64,000 bases of DNA. Origin: Symbiodinium sp. CCMP2592. Its lineage: Eukaryota; Sar; Dinophyceae; Suessiales; Symbiodiniaceae. Location: assembly GCA_905221615.1 (NCBI GenBank), contig CAJNDT010006150.1:62001-126000 (forward strand). The letters run 5' to 3'. Position 1 is the first letter of the stretch. Every line of letters begins with the position of its first letter. The notes under the pieces were generated by a model. The model saw nothing but the letters and a program-made list of their open reading frames with translations, was not told the origin of the DNA and did no database searches. The translations under genes and the position numbers were made by a program. Positions 40,219 to 50,312 of this stretch are shown here, piece after piece.

Positions 40219-40328
40219 TGTAGGAACCTGACTAAAACAGCCTTGGGTCTTTATTTATTAGGGCTCCTTATATGAATCCTGCTATTTTTCAGGGTTACAG
40301 GCCCAGGGTGTCTTAATCAGGTTCCTAC
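40219..40328. mobile_element. N-family palindrome, copy 2
   Basis: TAGGAACCTGACTAAAACAG at the left and TTAATCAGGTTCCTACA at the right are inverted. Confidence 0.7.
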
Positions 40329-40493
40329 ATGACTACTTCTTCAGGGATCGTGAGTCCACAGAGCACTCTAAAACCTGATGATACTTACTTTGGGCGATCG
40401 GCACTTCTACGGTTACATATAAATAGGGGCCCAACAGATCCAAAACCACACCATGTTTGCAGTCTACTGTGTTTGTTCTGAACTCTCCGGATA

Positions 40494-40593
40494 CTGCTGA
40501 TGGACAAAATCCTGCATTACCCATTATAAGGAATATACCATAGTTCCCATTGTTTAGAGTCCTAAGGGTCATGCAGGACTTTGTCCATCAACA
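40494..40593. mobile_element. E-family palindrome, copy 2 (ACAAAATCC subtype)
   Basis: TGATGGACAAAATCCTGCAT at the left, ATGCAGGACTTTGTCCATCA at the right, with GGAATATACCATAGTTCCC inside. Confidence 0.8.
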
Positions 40594-40623
40594 GAACCAA
40601 CCCAAAGGTGGCCCTCTGTTTAG

Positions 40624-40659
40624 GTCTTGTTTGCCGAATCTTGGTGCCCGCGCCCAGCC
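40624..40659 (+). CDS. candidate micro-exon
   Basis: 36 nt, phase 0, between CCTCTGTTTAG and GTAAAG, reading VLFAESWCPRPA. Both splice signals are good, but the exon is too short to judge by content. Confidence 0.22.
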
Positions 40660-40690
40660 GTAAAGCGTCTCTTGTAAAGGATACCGTCGG

Positions 40691-40769
40691 AATCTAAGGA
40701 CTCATATATTGCGGCATTTGGGCCGAAAGACCATACTATGTTCGGCTTTTGGGCTACTTTGACGCCCGG
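40691..40769 (+). mobile_element. D-family element, copy 6
   Basis: ATCTAAGGACTCATATATTG, then TTTGGGCCGAAAGACCATAC, then GGGCTACTTTGACGCCCGG. Confidence 0.65.
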
Positions 40770-41114
40770 TTAGGGCTTAGGGATTCGGATTTGGGGCTTA
40801 GGACACAGGCGAACTTGAGGGATTTAGGCCCAAAACATCCGACCTAAACTCAGAGCCTAGTTGCCCCCGAACATCGAAAAAGTGGTTTTGCCAAAGTTAC
40901 TTTCCGGACCCCTAGGTTAGTGTCTCTTAGCCTAATGGTCCAAGTACCTTGTAGTCATACTCTCAGATGTAAAGCTACATAACTACTATCCTAAATCCAG
41001 GTTCCTTAGAACACTTAGGGCTAAGTTCATGAAATCCCAGGTTCCGGTGAACGCCTACAACAATGAAACCAAGTCCTCGCAGCATTTGCCCCTTGGCCCG
41101 CGATTTGCTCAGGG

Positions 41115-41225
41115 ATATGGGAGTTTCCGATAATTGCGGGTTACCTATTTGGGGTCGTTATATTAAGGATCCTACTGTTTAGGCTACTATACTAGGGTCC
41201 TCTATTTTCGGAAACCCCCCATATG
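41115..41225. mobile_element. C-family palindrome, copy 5
   Basis: ATATGGGAGTTTCCGATAAT at the left, TATTTTCGGAAACCCCCCAT at the right, full length about 110 bp. Confidence 0.75.
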
Positions 41226-41449
41226 TGCCCATGCAGCCCAATGGTAGGGCTTGTGTATCAGCTTTATTGCATTCTAAGCGGTTTATTGTATGTTATACGG
41301 GTTTGTTAGCCCCCAAGCTGTCAGTGATACATCCCTACTCCTTTACAAACGTAGAAACCGTAAACATGAAAAAACCCTGCGTGCATACCCTTGCCAAAGA
41401 GCTCCTGGCATCAAAGCACCTGTGGAGCACATGTCGGCGCTCAGCATAA
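41225..41449 (+). CDS. candidate ORF/exon, unknown protein
   Basis: 74 codons to a TAA at 41447 (includes NGRACVSALLHSKRFIVCYT and KPCVHTLAKELLASKHLWST). A second + frame is open over 41290-41541. It lies directly after a C-family palindrome. No domain. Confidence 0.28.
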   Translation: MPMQPNGRACVSALLHSKRFIVCYTGLLAPKLSVIHPYSFTNVETVNMKKPCVHTLAKELLASKHLWSTCRRSA

Positions 41450-41760
41450 GCAAAAAGGGGCCTGGTCCGTGTAATCCCCATAGTAAACCCCATAAAGTGT
41501 CTCGTGCTCGAATTCAGGGTTTACAGGGTTATAGGATTTAGAGTTTAGGGTTTAGGGGTATAGGGTTCAGGGTTATAGAGTTATAGGGTTCAGAGTTTTG
41601 GGTCTTGAATTGTATTTTAGAGTTTATTTAGCATGCACATAACGGCTTGACACCTTTCTGCGCGCACCCGCATGGCTCCTAGATTTGGATTCTTTGTCCT
41701 TGGTGCGGGGTGTTCAGGTTTAGATGAGAGATTGGTGGCAGTTCGGATTTCGGGTCTAAT

Positions 41761-41880
41761 TCAAGGATCATGAGACTTAGTATCTGGGGTCATTATTAGG
41801 GTAGCTATACTTAGAGGTACTTGCAACCCCAACTAAGGTACTTACAACCATACTTACTAAGTCCCATGATCCTCCAAGTA
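41761..41880. mobile_element. A-family palindrome, copy 9
   Basis: TCAAGGATCATGAGACTTAG at the left, TACTAAGTCCCATGATCCTC at the right. Confidence 0.75.
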
Positions 41881-41886
41881 GGGCCA

Positions 41887-41972
41887 ACCTTAACCCCAAG
41901 TAACCTACCTTTTTAAGGACCTATATAAAGAAATCATATTAGGGAACCCTAAAAAGGCAGGTTCCTTAGGGT
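41887..41972. mobile_element. F-family palindrome, copy 3
   Basis: AAGTAACCTACCTTTTTAAG at the left and AAAAAGGCAGGTTCCTTAGG at the right, abutting an A element. Confidence 0.65.
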
Positions 41973-42106
41973 GTAGGGCCAAGGGTGGTGTTGAGACAGG
42001 AGCGAAAAAGAACCGAGCTTCGAGCGCTAACGCCTTCAGCCTCGGGGCTTAGGGAGTTAGTAGGGAATGAAGGGGATGGGTTATAGGGACTACTATAGGG
42101 GATTAT

Positions 42107-42148
42107 TTGGGAGTTTCCGGGAATTAGGGGTACCTTATTTTGGGGTGT
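42107..42148 (+). mobile_element. C-family element, copy 6 (one end only)
   Basis: GGGAGTTTCCGGGAATTAGG, then GGTACCTTATTTTGGGG. Confidence 0.5.
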
Positions 42149-42839
42149 CGGGTTCAGATGTAGGGTTTGGGGGTTTAGGGTTTTGGGTCTAGGGCCGTGA
42201 ATATACTCTGAAACTACAAGGTCATCAATCGCCCCGCACATCTAAACTCTGAGTAAAGAAGCTAGAAACCCCAAAGTAGACAGCCAGGCTAACAGATATT
42301 TTTAATGAACATCCGTTATATTAAATCATAACGCGGAAGCTTGTATGATAAGACATAGTCAGTCCTTGACTAAGGCATATGGGCTTCTCTGGGCAAAATC
42401 TTGGCTAAACCCTGAACCCTCAATGCTATGTTGTGGTTTACAGTGGAAGAACCCTTGATGGAACCTGTGTAGGGACCCTTGAAATAGACCTGGAAGGAAT
42501 TTTATTCGGCAAAGATTCCGTACATGTACGCAATATACATATATCTATTTATGCATGTATATGCACACTGCAGCAAGCCGATGTATGTACATGTACGAGT
42601 ATGTGCATGTAGGTCTTGCATGTATATACATATATACACATGTATCTATACATAGGTATATACAAATACACACTTGGTTGTCCCTTTACTTATGTCATTT
42701 ATACATTTGTTTTTGTTTATGTGTTTATTCCGAACCACTTGTGTTCGAGGCTTCTTCAGCGAGTGGTCTCGTCGCTGCTGCTCCGAGGCAAAAACATGGG
42801 GATGTTTTCTAAGAAAGGGTTTGAGAACCCGAAAACCTC

Positions 42840-42965
42840 AGGCTATTCGGGTCCTTTAAAGGGATCTATAATGGGTCCTTTGATCTATAAAGGGATCTTT
42901 AAGGGGTCCTTTGATCTATAGAGCGATCTGTAAAGGGGTCCTTTGAAGGGATCTATAGTCTTCAG
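42840..42965 (+). repeat. Q motif cluster (CCTTTAAAGGGATCTATA)
   Basis: Four near-tandem copies of the TCCTTTAAAGGGATCTATA word, which is itself partly palindromic. Smaller clusters lie at 3150-3210, 14395-14560, 43340-43400, 56025-56150 and 59265-59335. Confidence 0.7.
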
Positions 42966-43089
42966 GGGTTTAGGTTTTAAGGTTATAAGAGATTCGATTT
43001 TAAGGTGTGGTTTTGCGGTTCAGGATTCAATCAGATAACGTGTGCAAGTTTAGGGGCCTGTAGTCGTCATGCGTATATGATATGTATAT

Positions 43090-43195
43090 ATGTACATGTA
43101 TATATATATATATATACATACATATATAATATGTACTCATATATATATATATACGCACAAACACAATTATATATATATATATACACATGTATACA
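43090..43195. repeat. (TA)n/(TATACA)n microsatellite
   Basis: Alternating TATATA, TACATA and TATGTA words. ORFs over it are tyrosine/isoleucine-rich artefacts. Confidence 0.9.
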
Positions 43196-43418
43196 TAGGG
43201 CTGCTGACTCACTGCTGACCGTCGGGGAATCATTGGACTTGGGCTTGGCGGATTCAGGGTTTACCTATAACCAAAGTACCAAACCCCTGTAAGCGCAACA
43301 GTCGTTTTAGGGTCAGAACGGTTGATGATATAAATCCCTAGGGTTCCTTTAAAGGGATCTATAAGGGGTACCTTTAAGGGATTCCTTTAATAAGGGATCT
43401 ATAGGGTTTAGGGTTTAG

Positions 43419-43517
43419 GTTGATGAGATAAATCCTGCATTACCTTAAGGACCCTAAACTATGAGAATTAAGGTATATTCCTTATCATGGGTAATGCAGG
43501 ATTTATATCATCAACCG
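43419..43517. mobile_element. E-family palindrome, copy 3 (ATAAATCC subtype)
   Basis: GGTTGATGAGATAAATCCTG, then CATTACC at the left. GGTAATGCAGGATTTATATC, then ATCAACC at the right. A truncated left end of the same family lies 100 bp upstream at 43319-43336. Confidence 0.8.
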
Positions 43518-43528
43518 GAACCAGATAA

Positions 43529-43672
43529 AGCCCCACAGGTTTGGGGTTGAGGGTTTCGGATCACGGGTATATACGCGCTTTTGTGTGCTATGGCGTCCGC
43601 ATGTTGACCAATCTAAATTTGTCCATCGCACATATGGTGCCGAACCTGTCTGCTGAAACCCACACTTTCAGT
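43529..43672 (+). CDS. candidate exon, unknown protein
   Basis: 48 codons open to a TGA at 43673. The second part reads GYIRAFVCYGVRMLTNLNLS then IAHMVPNLSAETHTF. GTTGAA near the end could be a donor. It is the first coding-like stretch of a dense run to 47.2 kb, all on the + strand. Confidence 0.38.
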
Positions 43673-43711
43673 TGAACAGTCCGAGGGCCCAATTCCCGAT
43701 TCTTAATTCAG

Positions 43712-43804
43712 GAGCATGACCCCCAAAGTCCCAAATCCAAGAAATGCAGCCTTCGACTGTATTCTTTTAAAATTCTGAACCCGGAATCGAAACCGCGTGG
43801 TGTC
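43712..43804 (+). CDS. candidate exon, unknown protein
   Basis: Follows a TCTTAATTCAG|G acceptor. 31 codons, EHDPQSPKSKKCSLRLYSFK and on, ending at TAA 43805, with GTGTCT just upstream as a possible donor. Basic, protein-like. Confidence 0.38.
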
Positions 43805-44077
43805 TAAGGCTTCAAGGCTCGACTCAATTTTGTTTCGGTTTAGGAGTTTAGGGGTTTAGGGTTCAGGGCTGTATGTCCCACCTTTCCAGCCGGGGTAGGG
43901 TTTAATTAAGATTCAGGGTGCAAGCTTAGTGAAGATCCCAATGCAGTGAGTCTCGCAACCCTGAATCCCAAGCTTCCACACCTGAGTCCCTAAAGACATA
44001 CGCGGACATAAAGCATGGAGTTAGACCACAAGGGATCCTTGCCCAAAGGGGCATGACGTGAACCCAGACCTTCCAAA

Positions 44078-44175
44078 AATCCTTAATTAAGGAATGTAAT
44101 TACCCTAAACTACAGTAGGATCCCTAAGTTGAATTTCGGCATATTCCCTAAGTCAGGGATGTTGGGAAGGTTTAG
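44078..44175. mobile_element. O-like palindrome, second variant
   Basis: ACCTTCCAAAAATCCTTAAT at the left and GGATGTTGGGAAGGTTTAGG at the right, with AAGGAATGTAAT inside. Confidence 0.5.
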
Positions 44176-44551
44176 GCTCAACCCTAAATCCTGTAAGCCC
44201 TAAACCCTTAAACCCTAGACCTGAAACCCCAAAACCCTAAACTATCGAACGTCTGGAATCGCAAAGAAAGAAGCCCCCCCCCCCGTGCAGGCGCCTACTA
44301 CGGCGCAATGCATCTTGGAAGTGCATTGGGGGTTTCCATAAAAGTGGGGAGTTTCCATAAAATGCTCTAGCAGTTTTAGGGTTTAGGGTTTGGGGCTCTA
44401 GGTCCTTAGTAGTTAGTCTAAACTGACAAGGGACGCCCTTATCGTCAAGCGATGCTGGGTTTAGAGCCTTGGCTTCGGGTTTGAGTTACAGGTACAACTT
44501 CCATGTTTAGAAGCTTTGCAAAAGTTGTTCTGAGTTGTTTGTAAGTTACAG

Positions 44552-44678
44552 GACTTTGATGATTGCAACAACCCTGTATTCCTCGCTTGATGCGTTGAGA
44601 CTGTACGGCAGCCCTGGCCAGAACCGCAACCTTCCACCCCTTGCAGTACCTCTTAAAGGATCCCTACAGTACTCCTTA
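44552..44678 (+). CDS. candidate exon, unknown protein
   Basis: After a GTTACAG|G acceptor, 42 codons are open (LMIATTLYSSLDALRLYGSP). A GTACCT site at 44646 may end the exon earlier. No domain. Confidence 0.35.
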
Positions 44679-44917
44679 TAGAGCCCTTCGAAGGAACCTT
44701 ATTATGCTGCCCCTTATAGTAGGTAGCTTCGGCGCTTGAGGGTGCATGGACAATCCTACACATGAAAATAGAATAGTTTTCAGAGGATTACACACCACCC
44801 ACGTGTGCCATTTAAGCCACAACTGACGCAGCCAACAACAGACTGGAGAAAAGGCGCGGGATCTTCGAACTGACTTCGGGCCAACTGCATGTCTTTGACA
44901 GGTCCTAATATGCTGCC

Positions 44918-45349
44918 TTGAACGTTAGATGGTATTTGTGCCTCAGGGGCCCTCATTTTACAGTATATATTTGCCCAGAGCGTTGTCGATTTAGTAAGGC
45001 CCTGTATTCAGCCCTAGTACACATTTGGCATAGCCTATCCCAAACTCCCGGCAGACTAACACCCGGTCGTTGTATCAAATTTGGCTGCCGGTCAGACGTC
45101 TCTTATGGTCTGGTCGGAAACCCTAGTCTACTTGTGAACGCCCCTTCTATCAGAAGCCCTGAAGGAAGCTGGCGCTCCAGAAAGCGACTTGCATTCCAAA
45201 ACAACCCCGGTTCGGGGCAGATGGAGGGTTCGGGTTTGGGTGTGGGTGTTTGGGATGTAGGGTTTCTAGGTAGGGATTTGGGACATTTTATATTTTCCCT
45301 TATTGGGTTTAAGAGGATCTTATTTACTAATATTTTTCAAAGGCCTTAA
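44918..45349 (+). CDS. candidate exon, unknown protein
   Basis: The frame is open for 143 codons to a TAA at 45347. A TTTTACAG acceptor ending at 44963 would start it at YICPERCRFSKALYSALVHI. The next part, RSPEGSWRSRKRLAFQNNPG, is basic. After about 45235 the frame runs through TTTGGGTGTG repeat-like sequence, so the exon probably ends near there. Several cysteines (CPERC, GRCIKFGC) but no standard zinc motif. Confidence 0.42.
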   Translation: MNVRWYLCLRGPHFTVYICPERCRFSKALYSALVHIWHSLSQTPGRLTPGRCIKFGCRSDVSYGLVGNPSLLVNAPSIRSPEGSWRSRKRLAFQNNPGSGQMEGSGLGVGVWDVGFLGRDLGHFIFSLIGFKRILFTNIFQRP

Positions 45350-45573
45350 AAGCCCCACCTAGGTTTGGGTGTTGAGGATTGTAGGATTTGGGATTTGTAT
45401 GAGGGTGCAAAGGGTTTTAGAGGGTCAGAGGGTTGTGTTTTGCGTCTTGTCGCTCAAACTGTGTGTTACACACCACAAACTACCGCTATGGTGAGGTGTC
45501 TCTGAATCCTAAAGGGTCCCAAGTACCTGAAGGACTTATATGGGGGGGCGGGGAGTACTTACCAAAAGCGTAA

Positions 45574-45942
45574 ATTAGCAGTTCTTACTATAGAAACCTT
45601 AATTTGGACCATTTGGGTTCTCGGAGTTTCGTCAGTACATGTGTGGAAGCATGTTTTGGGGCGTGTGGTGTGCTGGTGGCCTGTTGTTATCTCTTCGTGC
45701 TCTCCTGGCTCCGGGATCTAGGCACTGGCAGAATGAGTTCTGGGTTTTTGGTGAAGGGGCAATGATCAAACGAGTTCGGAAGTGTAGTATTTGAAGTTGG
45801 AGGTTCACTGTTTCAGGTTCACGTTCAACTTAAGCGCTTTCAGGACTCAGCTGATGTTTTAAATTGTTTCGCTTTTGTCATTGAAGGTTGCAGAGGTGGC
45901 AGGCATCGTGTAGAAAGAGTACTGTACTGTGGAGACGTTTAG
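45574..45942 (+). CDS. probable gene segment with a 66-nt intron; single membrane-helix candidate
   Basis: One frame is open from 45574 to a TAG at 45940, except for a single TGA at 45763. A GT-AG intron at 45751-45816 (66 nt, starts GTGAAG, ends CACTGTTTCAG|G, phase 0 at both ends) removes the TGA exactly. The upstream exon holds a hydrophobic stretch FGACGVLVACCYLFVLSWL, long enough to span a membrane, followed by RDLGTGRM. The downstream exon reads VHVQLKRFQDSADVLNCFAF then VIEGCRGGRHRVERVLYCGD. The 5' start is not seen, so this is partial. Family unknown. TGA recoding is the alternative but is not needed. Confidence 0.55.
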
Positions 45943-46056
45943 TCATTAAGACTGGCTAGTCCCGCCGTTGTTGTCACAAGTGCCGCAACTTATCCGATTT
46001 ATTATGCCACTGCTGCAGCTGTTGACACAATCGAGTATAGCAAGATCTCGGCCGGC

Positions 46057-46347
46057 ATGTTTAGTGGTAGCTTGTCGCGGTGCTACATCATTGCTGCTGC
46101 GTCTGCTGTTCGTCGTCCACCACGTCGCTGTCACTGTCGCTCTGATCCTTGGTTCGGTTGTGGCTGCGGCTGCTACTGCTGGAGCTATGCGACACTTTTT
46201 GTTCCATCCCAGTGGCCTGAGGGGTCTTCAATCAAATCGAACTACAACCAAGTATTTAGATTTTACAAGCAAACAGAAGAAGACGAAATAGATTTCGCGG
46301 TCCCCCGGTATGGGCATGTCTCTTGTGATCCAGGGCACTACTGGTAG
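46057..46347 (+). CDS. weak candidate ORF
   Basis: 96 codons with a low-complexity, CGCTGTCACTGT-type first half. The last 35 codons look more natural (IKSNYNQVFRFYKQTEEDE). Another frame overlaps. Confidence 0.25.
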   Translation: MFSGSLSRCYIIAAASAVRRPPRRCHCRSDPWFGCGCGCYCWSYATLFVPSQWPEGSSIKSNYNQVFRFYKQTEEDEIDFAVPRYGHVSCDPGHYW

Positions 46348-46425
46348 ACACCTTCTGTTGCATTTACACCTATTCTCCAAGTGCTAAACCCTCGGCCCAA
46401 GCCCTAAACTCCTAAACCCTAAGAT

Positions 46426-46590
46426 GCTTGTCAAGCAATCTTGACAGACACCCTTAACCGAACGCAAAAAAGCCTTCGACGAGAGCTTGGGTGAACCCTA
46501 CTTAAAAAAAAATCTTATCAACCAATCTTGACAGAAACCCTCAACGAAACCCGAAAAAGCCTTCAACGAGAGCCTCATTGAACCCTCCGA
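46426..46590 (+). repeat. tandem duplication of about 85 bp
   Basis: GCAATCTTGACAGACACCC, then AAAGCCTTCGACGAGAGC recurs as CCAATCTTGACAGAAACCC, then AAAGCCTTCAACGAGAGC. Confidence 0.75.
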
Positions 46591-46743
46591 CAGAGAAGCC
46601 TGGCTTACGTACCCTTATCGGGAGCTATGGCAAGTAACAGGGCTTCAATAATATTATTGAGAGGAATCTAATTTCAGCGAGCTTCACTCTAAGTTACCAT
46701 GCTGAACAGCTCTATAGTAAACGTACTATGGTAACTTATAGAC

Positions 46744-46848
46744 TCAGGCGACCAAGGAGTGGAAGACTCGGAAATCTTCGCGGCCGCAGCTGGGTGGCAA
46801 CAGCCCTACGTCTCTCAGAACAAAACCGGGGTACTAAAGCCCATACTA
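46744..46848 (+). CDS. candidate exon, unknown protein
   Basis: 35 codons after an AACTTATAG acceptor-like end: GDQGVEDSEIFAAAAGWQQP and on to TAG, with GTACTA at 46831 as a possible donor. Acidic then neutral; protein-like. Confidence 0.35.
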
Positions 46849-46873
46849 TAGGCTCTGATGACTCAAACTTCAG

Positions 46874-46910
46874 GTCAGCCCACGGACCAGACAATCATAT
46901 GGCTCTCCAG
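46874..46910 (+). CDS. candidate micro-exon
   Basis: 37 nt between CAAACTTCAG and a consensus CTCCAG|GTGAGC donor, reading QPTDQTIIWLS. Strong splice sites, but phase linkage to 46744-46848 is unresolved. Confidence 0.3.
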
Positions 46911-47076
46911 GTGAGCCTTAGAGTAATGTAAACGCCTGACAAAAACACCAAGACAATCCGGTGAAGAGACCCGAACATGATGGGGTGCAGTGCCGAACCC
47001 ATGTCCCTGCACTGTAAAAGCCTGGATCCTTAATGTAAGCCCAGTGCTTTGAGCCGTGAGCCCTATCCTAAAGTAA

Positions 47077-47166
47077 CGCACGTACCTCGTTATACAAAAG
47101 GAGATGGTCCATAACAATGGGTACATTTCCCCTTGTTGTGGAACCTTGGCTTCTCTAGGTAGTCGC
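47077..47166 (+). CDS. candidate exon, unknown protein
   Basis: 30 codons, RTYLVIQKEMVHNNGYISPC and on, between TAA and TAA. GTAGTC near the end may be a donor. Other frames here are also briefly open. Confidence 0.25.
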
Positions 47167-47346
47167 TAAACCACACCTTTATGGCAGAGGGAGCAACGTT
47201 CCTGGCCCGGCTTGTGAAAGACTCCTCGATTGTATAGCACATCTGCAAACCAGTCAGGGTTCATAATCATATTTCACAAGAACAGTCAAGACAATGGTGT
47301 CAGCAAGAATTTAGCTAAATATGTATAAATGTATACATACAGTCAC

Positions 47347-47446
47347 TGTTGATGGACAAAATCCTGCATTACCCATTATAAGGAATATACCATAGTTCCC
47401 CTAGTTTAGAGTCCTTAGGGTCACGCAGGATTTTGTCCATCAGCGG
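47347..47446. mobile_element. E-family palindrome, copy 4 (ACAAAATCC subtype)
   Basis: TGATGGACAAAATCCTGCAT at the left, GCAGGATTTTGTCCATCAGC at the right. Confidence 0.8.
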
Positions 47447-47550
47447 TATGACTGTAAACTTGTAGGATTCAAGCTTTAAGGTCTTCGGTAATTCGAGGCA
47501 CCTGAGATGAGCCCGAGTTAGCTCCCGAAACCCGAAACTCGCCCACAGGC

Positions 47551-47625
47551 TCCATATGGGTGGTTGTCAAAATGATGGTCCCTTTTTGGGTACTATATTC
47601 GGGACCCAAAAAGGGACCATAATTT
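47551..47625. mobile_element. B-family element, copy 4 (short)
   Basis: CATATGGGTGGTTGTCAAAA at the left and GGGACCATAATTTCGCATG at the right. The right TIR is truncated. Confidence 0.6.
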
Positions 47626-47945
47626 CGCATGTACCTCTACGAGTTTCTTCAAGGGGTTCCTTGAAGTGTACCTTCAAGCGAGCTAACGTTAACGGTTTAA
47701 GGGTATCCAGGTGTGCTCATGCGGTGCACACTTGGACCTGAAAGGTTCCTATAAATAAAGGTGCTTCCAGCACTACATAAGCACATGATGCCTTAGGGCT
47801 CTAAACCCTAAACCCCGCAACGCTGTGGCTCAGGATGCGAAAAGCTGTCATCTACCTGCCTCCGCCTCAGCTTCATAGTCCCGGTTTGGGCTTAGTGTTT
47901 AGAGGATAGGGCAATTCAATTTAGTACTTTGACTTTAGGGCTTAT

Positions 47946-48050
47946 ATCTACCCAAAGGCCCCAAAGTAGTTCCTTTTTTGGGGTTCATATATAGAATCCT
48001 ATAAGGTAATCCCAGAAAGGAACTGCTATGGGGCCTCTGGGATAGGGATG
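47946..48050. mobile_element. U palindrome
   Basis: CCAAAGGCCCCAAAGTAGTT at the left and AACTGCTATGGGGCCTCTGG at the right, around CCTTTTTTGGGG and CCCAGAAAGG arms. Confidence 0.6.
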
Positions 48051-48258
48051 AAGGATTTAGGATTTAGGGTTTGAGGCCCTGAACTGGGCCCGAGTCGATG
48101 CTTTTTTTGTGCCACCGGCAGTGAACAACAAATCAACTAAACCCTAAATCCTAAACCCCTTTAAACCGATTCCTGGCCTCTGGGCCTTTCGTTTGTAGCA
48201 AGGGTGTTGCGGACGGAAAAAGGAGCTCAAATAAAAAACAAAGCTAAAACGATGGTAG

Positions 48259-48474
48259 GCAGTTCAGAAGTATCATTGCGCTAGGCCTGAATGCTTTGTC
48301 TTGAAAATCCAACCACTTCGAAGAGCTGATCCTCCAAAGCACCAAGCTGTACAGCCCCCGTTTTACGGTTTAGGGTTTATGGAAGACTCTGTAACAAAAG
48401 CCGACAAGCCCGCCGAGCAGTCCAAGTCTAGTCCGTACTCTAGGACTTGTGTTTCTCTTTCGGATCAACAGCCA
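48259..48474 (+). CDS. candidate exon whose frame includes a TTTAGGG word
   Basis: 72 codons between TAG and TAG. CAGTTCAG ending at 48267 is an acceptor candidate. The peptide (ARPECFVLKIQPLRRADPPK, later TKADKPAEQSKSSPYS) is natural-looking on both sides of a GGTTTAGGGTTTATGG stretch that translates as GLGFM. This may be coding sequence that absorbed a repeat word, or two exons misread as one. Confidence 0.38.
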
Positions 48475-48689
48475 TAGTCTCGGAGGTTCACGTGTGAAAA
48501 TTCTCAATAATCATACAGTAGCACGAAATACGGACGGAAAGTAGGGTTACTTCTACCCTAAACCCAAGTAATTACCCTTGCCAGCCATGTAAACATGTGT
48601 AAACCTTAGAACCGGAAATCTAGGACCCTACAACCCTAAATCCCTGGACCCGAACAGCTTGTACGAATCAGAGACAAACAAACCTCGAT

Positions 48690-48800
48690 GCCATGCTGAG
48701 GCTACCCTTGGGCGGCGGGGTATTCAACAACCCCTTCCGGGACATTGCTTCTCGAGAAAACTGGTATAGGAATCTAAGAAGACTTTTCTATACGTTGCTA
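48690..48800 (+). CDS. candidate exon, frame ambiguous
   Basis: Two + frames are open: one reads LDAMLRLPLGGGVFNNPFRD, the other ESETNKPRCHAEATLGRRGI. GTATAG near 48763 could be a donor. GC-rich, bounded by CCCTAAA sequence. Confidence 0.28.
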
Positions 48801-49429
48801 TAACATACGCCAAAATCCGGTTCTATTTGTTAAGCCCTTATCTCATGTGTACTGTACGCAGTTTGGTGCTTACGGTCTTGGTGTTGCGATTTAGGATACA
48901 AGAAGATAGATGTTCTACCCCAAACCCTACCTGTGGCTCAAGACGACTGTCGCGTTTATGGATTCGCACCAGGAAATCATCATACGGAAGAATAGAAACA
49001 ATGTTTGTTGGTTTCTGGCTGGTCCTAAAGTCCATAAGCCACAAAGCATTTGAAAGCCTGGACAATGCCGGCATGAAGATTGCTTGGGTCCTGGACCGTT
49101 CATTATACCCTGTATTTACGGTGTCTAGCCAAATACCTTATAGGGCTTGGGCAACAGTCTACAGTCTTGGATTCAATATACGGCCTTGATACTTAGAGTA
49201 GGTTTGGGGCGTTTGCTATACGGTAATGGAGCTGTTCCAACCCGTGAAATATACTTGTTGGGATACACTCTGATGTACAATATCCCCTAAACCCTAGACC
49301 TCAAAAAGGAGCTCAAACACAATAAACAAACCCTAAACCTTCTTTGGAGCTTCAGCTGTCGCCTTCATGGGCTGCAGGGTCCACGGCTTAGGGGATGGAG
49401 TTTCGGGCTTCGGGATTCCTTATAGTAGA

Positions 49430-49518
49430 AGCCAGAAAGTTGGAATATCATTATCGTAGCCCCTTTAAGGTAAATTATAGGGGATCCTACCATTAATCCA
49501 TATTCCAACTTTCTGGGG
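49430..49518. mobile_element. H-family palindrome, copy 2
   Basis: CCAGAAAGTTGGAATATCAT at the left, TATTCCAACTTTCTGG at the right. Confidence 0.75.
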
Positions 49519-49630
49519 TTCCCTTTAGATCTGTTGAACCTGCATGCTGAAGCTTATCCTGGCCCCAAGCCCTAAACCCCTTAAGCTTATCCTGTACTCA
49601 TGTTGCCCTAAACCCAAACTAAGCCCAGAA

Positions 49631-49684
49631 CCCCATATGGGTGGTTGTCAAAATTATGATCCCTTGTTGGGTACCCTTTTTATC
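49631..49684 (+). mobile_element. B-family element, copy 5 (left end only)
   Basis: CCATATGGGTGGTTGTCAAA, then CCCTTGTTGGGTACC. No matching right end. Confidence 0.55.
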
Positions 49685-49815
49685 CTATCCCAGCCATGGA
49701 CTAGAAAAAAGACGTCTAGGCATCCGATAGTCAAGCAGAGTAGGCAGAAAGCTTGAGCCTATGCTGTGAACTATGCCCCCGAAGCTCCTCCATGATCCCC
49801 AAACCCTTAACCCTA

Positions 49816-49903
49816 CCTTAAGCCGGAATATCCTACTTTTTTAAGCTTCCTTATTATGATTTCCTTATATAAGTCCTTAAAAAGGTAGGTTATTCCGGCT
49901 TAA
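49816..49903. mobile_element. F-family palindrome, copy 4
   Basis: CCTTAAGCCGGAATATCCTA at the left, GGTTATTCCGGCTTAACCC at the right. Confidence 0.7.
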
Positions 49904-50101
49904 CCCTAGATGCCCCAAAACCTGAACCTTTAAATCCCTAAACCCCATCCCCTAAATCCTTAAATCCCTAAACCCCAAACCCTTTAACCCCTAAATCCCT
50001 AAACTCTAAGCAAGATACCGGAAAATCAGGTCACCGCCATGGTCGAAGCCGTCCACCTGGTGTGCCTTGGCCAAAACTCTGAACGTAAACCCATGTGTGT
50101 G

Positions 50102-50104
<3 letters not shown>

Positions 50105-50144
<40 letters not shown>

Positions 50145-50278
50145 TACACATGCATATATACCATACACATATATATGTATATATATATATATATATACAT
50201 ACATATATGGTCCTTACAATCATAATCCTACCATTTAGGGTACTATATTAGGGTCGCCTATTTTCGGAAATCCCCAAG

Positions 50279-50310
<32 letters not shown>
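50105..50310. repeat. (TA)n microsatellites around a C-family half element
   Basis: (TA)n at 50106-50150, about 50172-50200 and about 50279-50300. Between them, 50216-50278 carries CTATTTTCGGAAATCCCC, the right end of a C element. Confidence 0.8.

Positions 50311-50312
<2 letters not shown>

Noticed and set aside
43005-43292. ORF over TA-rich microsatellite
   Set aside because: Tyr/Ile alternation is the translation of TATATA and TACATA. The same applies to 50026-50251, 42555-42812 and 60097-60160.
45763-45765. TGA recoded as selenocysteine or a reassigned codon
   Set aside because: A frame-preserving 66-nt GT-AG intron explains the stop more simply. Other candidate frames end at TGA.
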